This document shows, piece by piece, positions 1 to 8,027 of a stretch of DNA of 8,520 nt; position 1 is the first letter of the stretch; each line of letters starts with the position of its first letter. This DNA comes from Opitutaceae bacterium. Lineage in GTDB: Bacteria > Verrucomicrobiota > Verrucomicrobiia > Opitutales > Opitutaceae. A program made the position numbers and the translations under genes. Below the pieces are notes generated by a model that saw nothing but the letters and a program-made list of their open reading frames with translations, had not been told where the DNA came from and did no database searches. The stretch covers positions 1-8,520 of the forward strand of contig JAIRTK010000292.1 in assembly GCA_031254955.1 (NCBI GenBank), given 5' to 3'.

Positions 1-2
1 TC

Positions 3-2261
3 CAATCCTCCCGCTGGGGCAACGGCGCCGAAAACCCCCGACCCGCCGACCCCGCCGACCCCGCCCCGTGCAACAAATCGCTCAACATCTGGAGCATCGA
101 CCCCGTGGACCTCCTCGCCGGCGGCACCACCTGGCGCTTCGACGGCAACCTCGTCGAACGCCGCGGCATCATCCTGGGCGGCGCGCAAGTCGGCGCCGAC
201 CTCGATTATTACAAAGACGGCTACCACCCCGGCGGCTCCATCGTGGACGAAGCCGCCGGCCAGCAGCACATCTTCATCTACATCGGCGTTTACACCCAAT
301 ACGCCAACGCCTACCGCCTCAGCCGCCCGCTCGACACCTACGCCTTCCGCGCCGCCTGCGGCCTGCCCGCGCTGCCCACACCCGCGATCACCGGCGTCTC
401 CATCTCTGGCAAAACCATCACCATCGCCGGCATCAACTTCACCGCGCTCAAGGAAGTGCTTATTGATGGCAAGTCTGCCGCCATTGTTTCCTCAAATATA
501 ACCGAGATTAATGCCACGCTCCCTGACGGCGTGACCACCGCCACAGCCGACGAGGTCACCGTGCGCACCAATCACGGCATCACCACCGGACTTTCCGACC
601 TCACACAGCTTCCGCCCGCTGTAAGCGCCATCCGTTATGATGCCATCTGGCCGGGCAAACCTGTCACCATCACCGGTGTCAATCTCGACGACGTCACAAA
701 AATTTTCTTCGGCGACATCGAGGTCACCACTTTCATCTCCAAAACCGACACGGAAATCGTCGTGGCCGCACCCGAGGGAGTCACGGACGGCGTGCTCTCT
801 CTCCAAGCCGCCGGTGGTGACACCGTGCCGCTTCCGATCAGCGGCGAATACACGGCATCCGTTAAACCTTACGATCTCGCACCACTCGTTGACACACAGC
901 CTGTCGTTGCCGGGTATCACCCCCTTGATCTTGTCGCCTCCGCCACCGGCACTCCCACGCCAACATACAAATGGCAATATCGCAACGGCGGCACTGGCGA
1001 CTGGACCGATGTTGGCATGTCTCTCGATTACGAAGGCGTGAGCACCGCGCACCTGACCATTGTCAACACCACCGGCAGAAACGGCTGGCAATACCGTTAT
1101 GTCGCGATGAACCACACCGAGGATGTTTACAGCAACCCCGTGACACTTCAGCTTCTCGCTGAGACCTTCATAGCTCCCGCCGGCATCGTCGCCGCCTCGG
1201 ATTCGGACGCACCCGATCTCTACATCGCCGACGCCCACGCCATTTACGTTGTCACGCAATCCAACCAGAAAGCGCTGGTGTTTGCCGGGCAGTCCGATGA
1301 ATCCGGCAACAGCGACGGGGCATCCGATATCGCGCGATTCAACGCTCCGCGCGGGCTCACTCTTGATGCCACCGGGCGACTTATCGTCGCAGACACCGGT
1401 AACTCCCGCATTCGCGCCATCGCCCCCGATGGCGCAGTGTCCACCATTTCCGCTTCCCACGTCTTCGACGGACCTCGCGATGTCGTCGCGCACAACACCA
1501 ATGGCGACATCTATGTGGCCGACACCGGCAATCACTTGATCAAGAAAATCGATTCCACTGGCGCGGTTTACATCATCGCCGGTGGTGGTGTGGCAGGATT
1601 TTCCGATGGCGTCGGACCCGAGGTGCTTTTCAACACGCCCTCCGGCATCGCTATCGACAACGACGGCGATCTCTACGTGGCCGATACCGGAAATCATGCC
1701 ATCCGTCACATCGACATGGTCACAGGCAGCGTTTCGCTTTTTGCCGGCGGCACCACGCCCGGCACCACTGACGGTGCTGTTGCCTCCGCCAGATTCGACT
1801 CTCCTGAAAGCGTGGCTGTGGACAACATCACCGGGCGAATCTATGTGGCCGATACTGGCAAACACCGCATTCGCGTGATTCATTCCGGCAGCGTTCTTTC
1901 GATAGCGGGCCAGTATCCCGGCACCGCGGGCTTTAAGGATGACACCATGTCGGACACATTGACCGTCAACAACGGCTGGCTCGCCAGCCCCTCCGCCATC
2001 ACTGCGGGCGGAACCCGCACCTTCTACATAGCCGACACAGGCAACACCGTCATTCGTCGTTACCGGGGTGTCACCACTGGCGAGATCATAACGCTCCCAA
2101 TCGAGGCCCTGCCTGCCGATTCAGGCACTTCCGGCGGTAATAATGGTGACGGAGGAAACAGCGGTGGTGGAGGCGGTGGCGGCGCCCCGAGTTGGCTGTT
2201 CGCAGCAGCCCTCGCCGCACTTCTGGCACCCCGTGTTCTCATAAACAAATCGCGACAATAA
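3..2261 (+). CDS. Large exported TIG/Ig-like/NHL-propeller protein with C-terminal anchor (5' partial)
   Basis: The frame is open to the left edge, so the GTG at 105 is internal and the real start lies upstream. Residues are numbered from that GTG codon. Residues 1-90 and about 34 before them match no fold I recognise. Two IPT/TIG-like domains follow at about 90-167 and 168-250, then an Ig-like domain at about 255-350 with W290, W300 and W328. An NHL-type propeller with six blades spans about 355-655; its strongest signature is (I/L/F)Y(V/I)ADTG(N/K). The end is a Gly/Asn/Ser linker with seven consecutive Gly at 687-693, a hydrophobic segment at 697-713 and the basic tail NKSRQ. NHL and TIG/Ig domains usually bind proteins or glycans and have no catalytic residues, so a surface or periplasmic binding role is inferred. 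The N-terminal export signal cannot be seen. Codon use shifts near position 440 from almost all C-ending to mixed. The next gene starts 51 bases downstream, so an operon is likely. Domain architecture is well supported; biological role is unknown. Confidence 0.9.
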   Translation, partial: QSSRWGNGAENPRPADPADPAPCNKSLNIWSIDPVDLLAGGTTWRFDGNLVERRGIILGGAQVGADLDYYKDGYHPGGSIVDEAAGQQHIFIYIGVYTQYANAYRLSRPLDTYAFRAACGLPALPTPAITGVSISGKTITIAGINFTALKEVLIDGKSAAIVSSNITEINATLPDGVTTATADEVTVRTNHGITTGLSDLTQLPPAVSAIRYDAIWPGKPVTITGVNLDDVTKIFFGDIEVTTFISKTDTEIVVAAPEGVTDGVLSLQAAGGDTVPLPISGEYTASVKPYDLAPLVDTQPVVAGYHPLDLVASATGTPTPTYKWQYRNGGTGDWTDVGMSLDYEGVSTAHLTIVNTTGRNGWQYRYVAMNHTEDVYSNPVTLQLLAETFIAPAGIVAASDSDAPDLYIADAHAIYVVTQSNQKALVFAGQSDESGNSDGASDIARFNAPRGLTLDATGRLIVADTGNSRIRAIAPDGAVSTISASHVFDGPRDVVAHNTNGDIYVADTGNHLIKKIDSTGAVYIIAGGGVAGFSDGVGPEVLFNTPSGIAIDNDGDLYVADTGNHAIRHIDMVTGSVSLFAGGTTPGTTDGAVASARFDSPESVAVDNITGRIYVADTGKHRIRVIHSGSVLSIAGQYPGTAGFKDDTMSDTLTVNNGWLASPSAITAGGTRTFYIADTGNTVIRRYRGVTTGEIITLPIEALPADSGTSGGNNGDGGNSGGGGGGGAPSWLFAAALAALLAPRVLINKSRQ
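1173..2063 (+). repeat. Six NHL-type propeller repeats within the first CDS
   Basis: Six repeats spaced about 41-62 residues apart have the NHL pattern of a P-x-(G/D/S)-(I/V/L) turn, a short loop, then a strand with YVADTGN and a basic strand such as IRxI. By residue (GTG at 105 = 1) they lie near 357-383 (degenerate, YIADAHAIYVV), 414-439, 456-482, 511-536, 566-592 and 628-653. Blades 2-6 all keep ADTG. Several intervening loops carry (F/I)AGG or IAG followed by a (F/S)xDG-like stretch. This is the common extracellular bacterial NHL layout, and six blades is a normal closed-propeller number. The blades are similar but diverged at DNA level, so the duplication is not recent. Confidence 0.9.
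2121..2258 (+). other. Gly-rich linker plus hydrophobic C-terminal sorting-type tail
   Basis: This encodes residues 673-718 of the first CDS. A Gly/Ser/Asn linker ends in seven Gly, then APSW, a run of Ala/Leu to about residue 713, and a basic end (R710, K715, R717). The order of short motif, one hydrophobic helix and basic cluster at the extreme C terminus is the plan shared by PEP-CTERM, GlyGly-CTERM and similar protein-sorting signals. The Gly run most resembles GlyGly-CTERM, the rhombosortase substrate class. It is not a canonical PEP-CTERM because no PEP motif is present. It could also be a plain C-terminal membrane anchor. No sorting protease is encoded in the window. Confidence 0.6.
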
Positions 2262-2297
2262 TATCGCCAGACTCCCCAACACCATCCGGCCAAACCT

Positions 2298-2304
2298 GAA
2301 AGGA
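2298..2304 (+). promoter_or_regulatory. Ribosome binding site of the autotransporter gene
   Basis: GAAAGGA lies eight bases upstream of the ATG at 2313. This fixes that ATG as the start in preference to the in-frame Met codon six residues later. The 51-base gap between the upstream stop and this ATG shows no clear -35/-10 pair and no terminator hairpin, which supports co-transcription with the upstream gene. Confidence 0.75.
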
Positions 2305-2312
2305 CACATTTT

Positions 2313-2396
2313 ATGAAAAAGCAAAAACACATGATTTCCCTCCGCTCTCTTGCGTTGGCACTGGTCGCATTAGCGATTTCGCCAGTTGCCTTGGCT
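2313..2396 (+). other. Signal peptide of the autotransporter
   Basis: Residues 1-28 have an n-region MKKQKHMISLR with four basic residues besides His, a hydrophobic core of Leu/Ala/Val/Ile, and a c-region SPVALA. Signal peptidase I cleavage is predicted after A28 (ALA before Q29). There is no lipobox Cys, so a Sec/SPI route rather than a lipoprotein is expected. It lacks the long extended N-region of some autotransporter signals. Confidence 0.9.
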
Positions 2397-5300
2397 CAGA
2401 CTCCGCCAACCACTTCCGGCACCCATGTCTTTGCGGATTCCATCACGTTCGACGCGCCCGCACGGCAGCAGTTTACGACTGCCCGTACTCCCACATGGCT
2501 GATCAACGACGGCGTCACTGTCACCATCACCAACGTCACCACCACCGCCAACGGCGGCGTCTTTGAGATGAATACCAACAACGCCACCGTCTTCACCATC
2601 GCCCCCTCCGGCTCCACCGGGCGCGTCATCTTCAGAAACAACATCACCAGCGGCGAGGGCGGCGTCTTTTATCAGAACCGCAACACCATCGACATCACCA
2701 ACGCCTCCTTCATCGGCAACGGCTCCACCAAGACCTCCGCCCACGGCGGCGGCGCGTTCAGAATCGGCTCCACCGCCATCGCCACCAGCCTCACCAACGT
2801 CCTCTTCGATAAAAACTTCGCCCTCTCCCTCGGCGGCGCCATCCGCACCCTCCACGGCCTCTCGATCACCTCCGGCACCTTCACCGGCAATTACGCCGCC
2901 GGCGTCGGCACCGCCAACACCATCGGCTACGGCGGCGCCATCGCCGCCTACGCCGGCGGCCTCAATACCAACGCCAACGGCGTCCAGCAAAGCGTCGTCC
3001 GCGAAAGCTACTTCGCCGGCAACTGGGCCTCCCGCTACGGCGGCGCCATCGGTCTGGACACCCTCGGCTACCATTCCTTCAACTTCTTCGACCACGCCGG
3101 CTTCGCCGACAACTTCGCCGGCGTCGCCGGCGGCGCGTTCTACGATTACGCCAACACCGCCCTCCTCTACAACAACGCGCCCATCATCGACGGCCAGCGC
3201 TTCGTCTTCACCGGCACCACCGGCGTCACCGACTACGTCTATTCGGGCAACATCGCCCGCGGCGTGGCGATGACGGAGGACGAAATCGCCCTCGCGCGCT
3301 CCGGCTCCTTCGCCTTTACCGCCACCGCCGCCGCCAAGGCAGGCGGCTTCTACTTCTCGGGCACCGCGAGCACCCGGCTCCGCTTCGACATCGCCGAGGG
3401 CGTCACCGTCGCCATCGGCGCGGCCGGCAACCCCTCCGCCTGGGACTCCATCGCCAACTCCGACGCCAGCGGCACCACCGCGCGGATTGACCTCGTCGAA
3501 ACCGGCACCGCCCCCGCCCCCGGCGGCACCCTCATCCTCCACGCCGACAACTCCTATTTCCAAGGCGCGGTCAACGTGGAGAAAGGCACGCTCCTCCTCG
3601 GCAACCAGAACGCCAAACTCGGCGGCGTCATTACCGTGGCCGACGGCGCGACCTTCGGCGGCGCCGGCGAGCTGGTCACGCACAAACAAAACGACACCGT
3701 CTTCGCCGGGCGCACCAGGCTCATCCTCGGCGACAACGCCCGCCTCTTGGTGGGCACCGACACCGCTGTTGACGCGGAGACGCTCACGGTCGCGGGTGAC
3801 TTGGTCGCGGGCGGCGGCGTCACGTTTGCGCACGACCTTTTCACCAGCGGCTCGGCCAGCCTGCTGCGCGTGGAAAACCTCAGCTTCGCCGGCACCGGCA
3901 CCGTCAACCTCGGGCTGCTGGCGACCGGTTCTTTCGCGCTCATCGAGTGGACGGGCTCCGGGCTCGGCGCGGCGGATTTGGGCCGGCTCGCCCTCACCGT
4001 GGACGGCGTGGCCTCCAACCCCCGCAGCACCGCCGCCCTCTCGCTCTCGGGCAACCAGCTCGTCGTCACCAATACCGTCAACAACCTCGTCATGCGCTGG
4101 ACAGGCGCCGAGGGCGGCCACTGGACGCGCCGCCCCTCCTCCGCGCAGAAAAACTGGGCCGACGCCGGAGGCTCCGCTGAAAACCGCTTTTTCAACGCCG
4201 ACAGCGTCATCTTCGACGGCGAGACCGACGCCGCCAATCCCGCCAACCGCGACATCACCATTGAGGCCGGCGGCGTGGTGGTCTCGGGCATGGAGGTGTC
4301 GGGAACGGCGCGTTATGTGTTCCGGGGCGAGGGCGGCATCGAGGCCGATGCCGGCGCGGTGGGCAGCGCGGCGTTCGCGCCGACGGGCAAGTTGAAAAAA
4401 AGCGGCGCGGGCGAGCTGGTCTTCGCCAACACTGCGCCGAACAATTTCGCGGGCGGCATCGAAATCGCGGGCGGCGCGGTCGTCTTTGACCACGCGGCCC
4501 AGCTCGGTTCCGGAACGGGAGGCATTGCGTTCACCGATTCCGCCACGCTGCGCGCCTCCGGGACGGTCACGGGCACGCTGGCCGGCGGCATGAGCATCGC
4601 GGCGGGCAAGACCGCGGCGCTGGAGGTCGGGCCGGGCGGCGCACTCGTTTATGACGGCGCACTGGCCACGGCGGCGGATGCGACGCTGCGCAAAACCGGC
4701 GAAGGCGTGCTGCTCCTTGCGGGCGACAGTTCGGCCAGCGCCGGCGCGCTCGCGCTGGACGCGGGGGTGGTGGCACTGGTCGCGCCCGCCGCCGCGCTCG
4801 GTGGAAAAATCACCGTGGGCGCCGGTGCGACCCTCGGCGGCGTGGGCGCGGCGGGCGCGGGCGGCTCGGTCACGCTCGCCTCCGGAGGCATCTTGGAGGC
4901 AGGCATCGACAGCGCGCAGTCAGGCACGCTCACCATCAACAATCTCGCCATGACCGGCGGCGCGGTGTTGCGGATGGATTTATTCAAGGACGCCGATGGC
5001 GCCTACCAAAAGAGCGACCGCGTTATCGGCACGGGCTCATCCGCCATCAGCGGCGTCAACACCATCGACCTCACCTCCTTTGCCTCGGGCACGTTCAACC
5101 TCGGCAATCTCACCGGGCTCGCCGCCGACGGGCGCGTGACGCTTAGCGGCATGACGCTGCCCGCCGGCGGCCGTCTAACGGCGGAGCTGATCAACGCCGC
5201 CGGGACGCTGGAGCTGGTCACCACCTCCGACCAGTCGCGCGTGATGACATGGACGGGCAACAGCGGCTCCTCTTGGAATCTCGCGGAGGCGGACTGGACG

Positions 5301-8003
5301 GGCGACGGGCTGAACCAGTTCAGCTACGGCGACCGCGTGCGCTTCGACGACACCGCCGCCGGGAGCCGGAACATCTTCATCGACGCGGGCGAGGTTCGCG
5401 TCGCCGACATGACCGTGGGCGGCGCCGCCGATTACACGTTCACCGGCGGCGGCATCCACGCCGACGCGGACAACGTGCAGCCGGATGCGGGCGGCGTTGA
5501 GCACATCACCGGCGCCACGGGCAAACTTATAAAAACCGGCAGCGGCACGCTGACGCTGGCGAACGCGAAAAACACCTTCCTCGGCGGCGTGGACATTTCC
5601 GGCGGCGCGCTCGCCATCAGCCACGGCGAACAACTCACCACCGGCACCGCCCGCATAACCTTTGCCGGCGACGCCACCCTCCGCGCGAACGCCGACCTCG
5701 CGCTCGACAACGAAATCCTCGTCATGCCCAGCAACACCGCCATCGTGGACAGTAATGGCCGCGACATGGTGCTCCGCGGGCGTGTGGGCGTGGCGCAGGA
5801 TGCCGCCTTTGTGAAGGAAGGCTCCGGCGTCGTGTTGCTCGAACAGCAGCTTGCCATGAACGCCACCGGCACCTTTGCCGTGCGCGGCGGCACGGCGCGC
5901 GCCGGCGCGGAAAATGTATTCACTGTCGTGGAGGGTGCGGCCATCGTCGTGGAGGAGGGCGCGTTGCTCGACTTCAACGGCCACGACCAGTCGCTGCGCA
6001 GCCTCTCCGGTGCGGGCGGGGTGGATATCGGCGGCGCACAGCTCACCTATAACACCGCCTCCGGCACGCATACCTTTGATGGTAGTTTCGTCGGCAGCGG
6101 CACGATCCGCAAGCTGGGCGACGGCAAATGGATGCTCTCCGGCTCGAGCAGTTTCAACGGCGATTTTCTTGTGAACGCCGGCGCGCTCGGCTTGGGCAGC
6201 AGCGCAGCGCTCGGCGCCGCCGATCTCACCTTCAACGGTCCCTCCGGCGGCATCCTTTCCATAGAGGCCGACGGACTGGACATCGCCAATGACATCGCGG
6301 TGAGCGGCCTGGCCACGCTCACTCTCGACACCAACGGGCGCGCTGCGGAGTTTTCCGGCGACATCACCGCCTCCTCCCTCGCGATTGCCGGCACCGGCAC
6401 GCTGTCCCTTTTGGGCAACAACACCATCGCCGCGCTCGCGATCAACAATCCGCTCGCCATCGCCCGGCGCGCCGAATCCATCGGCAATGCGGCGGTAAGC
6501 ATCGCCCCCGGCTCCACCCTCGAATTTCGCGACATCGGCTTCGGCCAGGTGAACGGCAACCTCGCCGGCGACCGCGTGCTGCTCACCTCAAGCACGATGT
6601 CCCTGCGCGGCGCGAACAACCTGCGCGCGCTCGACATCGCCGCCGGCTCGCGCGTCACCGCTGCCTCCACCGGCGCGCTCGGCGGCATCGGTGCCGCCGT
6701 CACCGTGCGCGACGGCGCGGCGCTCGAAGTGCCCGTCCTCGGCACGGTGGCCGGCAACATGAGCGTGGACGGCGGCGCGCTCGTCTTCGGCGCGGCCCCG
6801 GCCCCCGGCTCGCTCGTGATTTATGGCGCGCCCGGCTCGCTCGCATTGTCCGGCACGCTGGCCTTTGCCAACGGCGGCGAAATCCGCCTCGGCGCCCTCC
6901 TCCCCACCGGCATCTACACCGCCGCCGTCGCCTACGGCGGCATCGCCGGCACGCCCGCCTACGACCCCCACCAAGGCGGCATGTTCATGGTGGCCGACAT
7001 CGTCAACGGCGACACGCTGCGCATCACCGCCTACAACAAGGCGCTGGAGCCGGGCAAGGACATCGTCGTCGCCTTCGACGCGCTCGCCGCCCTCTCTCGC
7101 TCCGTGTCCGCGCACATCAGCGAGGAATTCATCACCCCGCTTGCCGGGAAAAAGCCGGGGGCCGGCGCGGACAGCTGGTGGCTCCGGGCCGTCGGCACCT
7201 TCACGGAATACGGCAACGACCACGGGCACCTCGGCTACACCGACCGCACCTACGGCGGCCTCGTCGGCTACGACTGGGTTTCCACCAAGGCCCTCATGCT
7301 GGGCGGCTGGCTCGGCTACTCCACCACGGATCTGGAAACCTCCAACAACGCCACGACCAAAATGCACACGCCCCTCCTCGGCCTCTACGCCGCCCGCCGC
7401 ATGGGAAGCTATTACCTGTCGGGAGACCTCATGGCCGGCCTCGGCAAGGCCGACACGCAACGCCGCGAAGACTTCGGCAACCTCGTCACCGGCTCCCACA
7501 AACTCGACATCCTCGGCGGCAACCTGGAGGCCGGCTATGTGCTGCCCATCCTCTCCGGTGGCGAACTCAGGCCGTCCATCGGGCTTCAGTACATGAATCT
7601 CTCGTTCCACGATTACGCCGAAACCGGGAAAGGGGCGGTGCGCCTCGACGACATCCGCGCCTCCCTGTTGCAAGGCGTGGTCCGGCTTGACGCCGGCAAA
7701 CGCATCACCCTCCCCTGGGGCCTCTCCGGCATGGTGGGCCTGGGCGTGGGCTGGCGCCAGAACTTCCTCAATGAGCGCACGGACGCATGGGCGACGCTGG
7801 TGGAGTATCCCGATGCGCGGTTGCGGATTCGCGGCGACGAGTATGCCCGGAACAGTTTCATCGCGGGCCTGAATCTCAGGATGATGCTGTCCAAGTCCAT
7901 GTTCTTCTCGCTGGCCTACGACTACGATTGCGTCCCCTTCGGCAACCAAAACAACGGCACTGGCCGGCACACCTTCGACTCCACGCTCCGAGTAAGCTGG
8001 TAA
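2313..8003 (+). CDS. Autotransporter (type Va-like) with Pmp-like and PATR beta-helix passenger
   Basis: This is a complete 1896-residue protein. Residues 1-28 form a Sec signal peptide (KKQK, then a hydrophobic core, ALA before Q29). The passenger runs from 29 to about 1590. Residues 107-276 hold six FxxN...GG(A/V)(I/F) repeats like those of chlamydial polymorphic membrane proteins. Beyond about 405 there are repeated PATR-type units of the form K(S/T)GxGxL.(L/F)...(N/S)...GG(V/I).(I/V)..G, near 405, 693, 791, 1071, 1164 and 1264. A WTG-containing module occurs twice (591-749 and 975-1126). A predicted helix at about 1583-1608 leads into the barrel at 1621-1896. The barrel ends STLRVSW, a terminal aromatic residue as expected for BAM recognition. 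The only Cys is C1873 in the barrel; a Cys-free passenger suits secretion in an unfolded state. No protease triad or lipase motif was seen, so adhesion or surface structure is inferred. Whether the passenger is cleaved cannot be told. The family call is firm; the ligand is unknown. Confidence 0.95.
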   Translation: MKKQKHMISLRSLALALVALAISPVALAQTPPTTSGTHVFADSITFDAPARQQFTTARTPTWLINDGVTVTITNVTTTANGGVFEMNTNNATVFTIAPSGSTGRVIFRNNITSGEGGVFYQNRNTIDITNASFIGNGSTKTSAHGGGAFRIGSTAIATSLTNVLFDKNFALSLGGAIRTLHGLSITSGTFTGNYAAGVGTANTIGYGGAIAAYAGGLNTNANGVQQSVVRESYFAGNWASRYGGAIGLDTLGYHSFNFFDHAGFADNFAGVAGGAFYDYANTALLYNNAPIIDGQRFVFTGTTGVTDYVYSGNIARGVAMTEDEIALARSGSFAFTATAAAKAGGFYFSGTASTRLRFDIAEGVTVAIGAAGNPSAWDSIANSDASGTTARIDLVETGTAPAPGGTLILHADNSYFQGAVNVEKGTLLLGNQNAKLGGVITVADGATFGGAGELVTHKQNDTVFAGRTRLILGDNARLLVGTDTAVDAETLTVAGDLVAGGGVTFAHDLFTSGSASLLRVENLSFAGTGTVNLGLLATGSFALIEWTGSGLGAADLGRLALTVDGVASNPRSTAALSLSGNQLVVTNTVNNLVMRWTGAEGGHWTRRPSSAQKNWADAGGSAENRFFNADSVIFDGETDAANPANRDITIEAGGVVVSGMEVSGTARYVFRGEGGIEADAGAVGSAAFAPTGKLKKSGAGELVFANTAPNNFAGGIEIAGGAVVFDHAAQLGSGTGGIAFTDSATLRASGTVTGTLAGGMSIAAGKTAALEVGPGGALVYDGALATAADATLRKTGEGVLLLAGDSSASAGALALDAGVVALVAPAAALGGKITVGAGATLGGVGAAGAGGSVTLASGGILEAGIDSAQSGTLTINNLAMTGGAVLRMDLFKDADGAYQKSDRVIGTGSSAISGVNTIDLTSFASGTFNLGNLTGLAADGRVTLSGMTLPAGGRLTAELINAAGTLELVTTSDQSRVMTWTGNSGSSWNLAEADWTGDGLNQFSYGDRVRFDDTAAGSRNIFIDAGEVRVADMTVGGAADYTFTGGGIHADADNVQPDAGGVEHITGATGKLIKTGSGTLTLANAKNTFLGGVDISGGALAISHGEQLTTGTARITFAGDATLRANADLALDNEILVMPSNTAIVDSNGRDMVLRGRVGVAQDAAFVKEGSGVVLLEQQLAMNATGTFAVRGGTARAGAENVFTVVEGAAIVVEEGALLDFNGHDQSLRSLSGAGGVDIGGAQLTYNTASGTHTFDGSFVGSGTIRKLGDGKWMLSGSSSFNGDFLVNAGALGLGSSAALGAADLTFNGPSGGILSIEADGLDIANDIAVSGLATLTLDTNGRAAEFSGDITASSLAIAGTGTLSLLGNNTIAALAINNPLAIARRAESIGNAAVSIAPGSTLEFRDIGFGQVNGNLAGDRVLLTSSTMSLRGANNLRALDIAAGSRVTAASTGALGGIGAAVTVRDGAALEVPVLGTVAGNMSVDGGALVFGAAPAPGSLVIYGAPGSLALSGTLAFANGGEIRLGALLPTGIYTAAVAYGGIAGTPAYDPHQGGMFMVADIVNGDTLRITAYNKALEPGKDIVVAFDALAALSRSVSAHISEEFITPLAGKKPGAGADSWWLRAVGTFTEYGNDHGHLGYTDRTYGGLVGYDWVSTKALMLGGWLGYSTTDLETSNNATTKMHTPLLGLYAARRMGSYYLSGDLMAGLGKADTQRREDFGNLVTGSHKLDILGGNLEAGYVLPILSGGELRPSIGLQYMNLSFHDYAETGKGAVRLDDIRASLLQGVVRLDAGKRITLPWGLSGMVGLGVGWRQNFLNERTDAWATLVEYPDARLRIRGDEYARNSFIAGLNLRMMLSKSMFFSLAYDYDCVPFGNQNNGTGRHTFDSTLRVSW
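2631..3140 (+). repeat. Six FxxN...GGA(I/F) Pmp-like passenger repeats
   Basis: Residues 107-276 hold paired motifs: FRNN/GGVF (107, 116), FIGN/GGAF (133, 146), FDKN/GGAI (165, 174), FTGN/GGAI (190, 207), FAGN/GGAI (234, 243) and FADN/GGAF (264, 273). FxxN together with GGA(I/L/V) is the defining tandem motif of chlamydial Pmp adhesins, where each pair forms one beta-helix rung. Similar motifs occur in some non-chlamydial surface proteins, so homology to Pmp proper is not established. The repeats differ in spacing (9-17 residues within a pair) and are diverged at DNA level. Confidence 0.8.
4083..4559 (+). repeat. WTG/PATR passenger module, copy 1
   Basis: Residues 591-749 of the autotransporter match residues 975-1126. 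Shared landmarks in order are VM.WTG, a Trp-rich stretch, F..(G/A)D.V.FD, R.I.I.AG.V.V, Y.F.G.GGI.ADA, TGKL.K(S/T)G.G.L, a GG(I/V).I(A/S)GGA unit, and ATLRA. It is a ~155-residue repeat unit carrying a PATR-type strand. Copy 1 lies 384 residues before copy 2 at the WTG landmark and 377 at ATLRA, so small indels separate them. Confidence 0.8.
5235..5690 (+). repeat. WTG/PATR passenger module, copy 2
   Basis: This is the second copy of the module described for 4083-4559, residues 975-1126. It keeps VMTWTG, GDRVRFDD, the two short strands (IFIDAGEVRV and ADMTVGG), GGIHADAD, GKLIKTGSGTLTLAN, GGVDISGGALAI and ATLRAN. The order is fully conserved with copy 1, while the wording is diverged, pointing to an old internal duplication or to two imported copies of a common Verrucomicrobia/Proteobacteria passenger module. 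Confidence 0.8.
7173..8000 (+). other. C-terminal autotransporter beta-barrel domain
   Basis: Residues 1621-1896 (276 residues) match the usual size of a 12-strand autotransporter barrel. They show alternating amphipathic strands rich in Gly and aromatics: WWLRAVGTF, YGGLVGYDW, LMLGGWLGYS, TPLLGLYAARRMGSYYLSGDLMAGLG, LGGNLEAGYVLPI, LRPSIGLQYMNLSF, LQGVVRLDAGKRI, GMVGLGVGWRQNF, SFIAGLNLRMML, FFSLAYDYD and HTFDSTLRVSW. The last strand ends in Trp. It inserts in the outer membrane through the BAM complex and exports the passenger. Confidence 0.92.
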
Positions 8004-8027
8004 CTGATATTACGCGCAGCCTCTGTC

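Noticed and set aside
105..107. GTG as the start of the first gene
   Set aside because: The frame stays open to the left edge with plausible protein sequence, and no good ribosome binding site precedes this GTG. It is more likely an internal Val.
2370..4493. A 707-codon open frame on the minus strand, opposite the autotransporter
   Set aside because: It is a by-product of biased third-position composition in a well-supported + strand gene. The translation is low-complexity Gly/Ala/Asp/Glu with no domain. The same applies to the minus frames at 492-1883 and 6588-7970.
7830..7838. RGD tripeptide (residues 1840-1842) as an integrin-binding motif
   Set aside because: It lies inside the outer-membrane barrel domain rather than the exposed passenger, and one RGD in 1896 residues is expected by chance.
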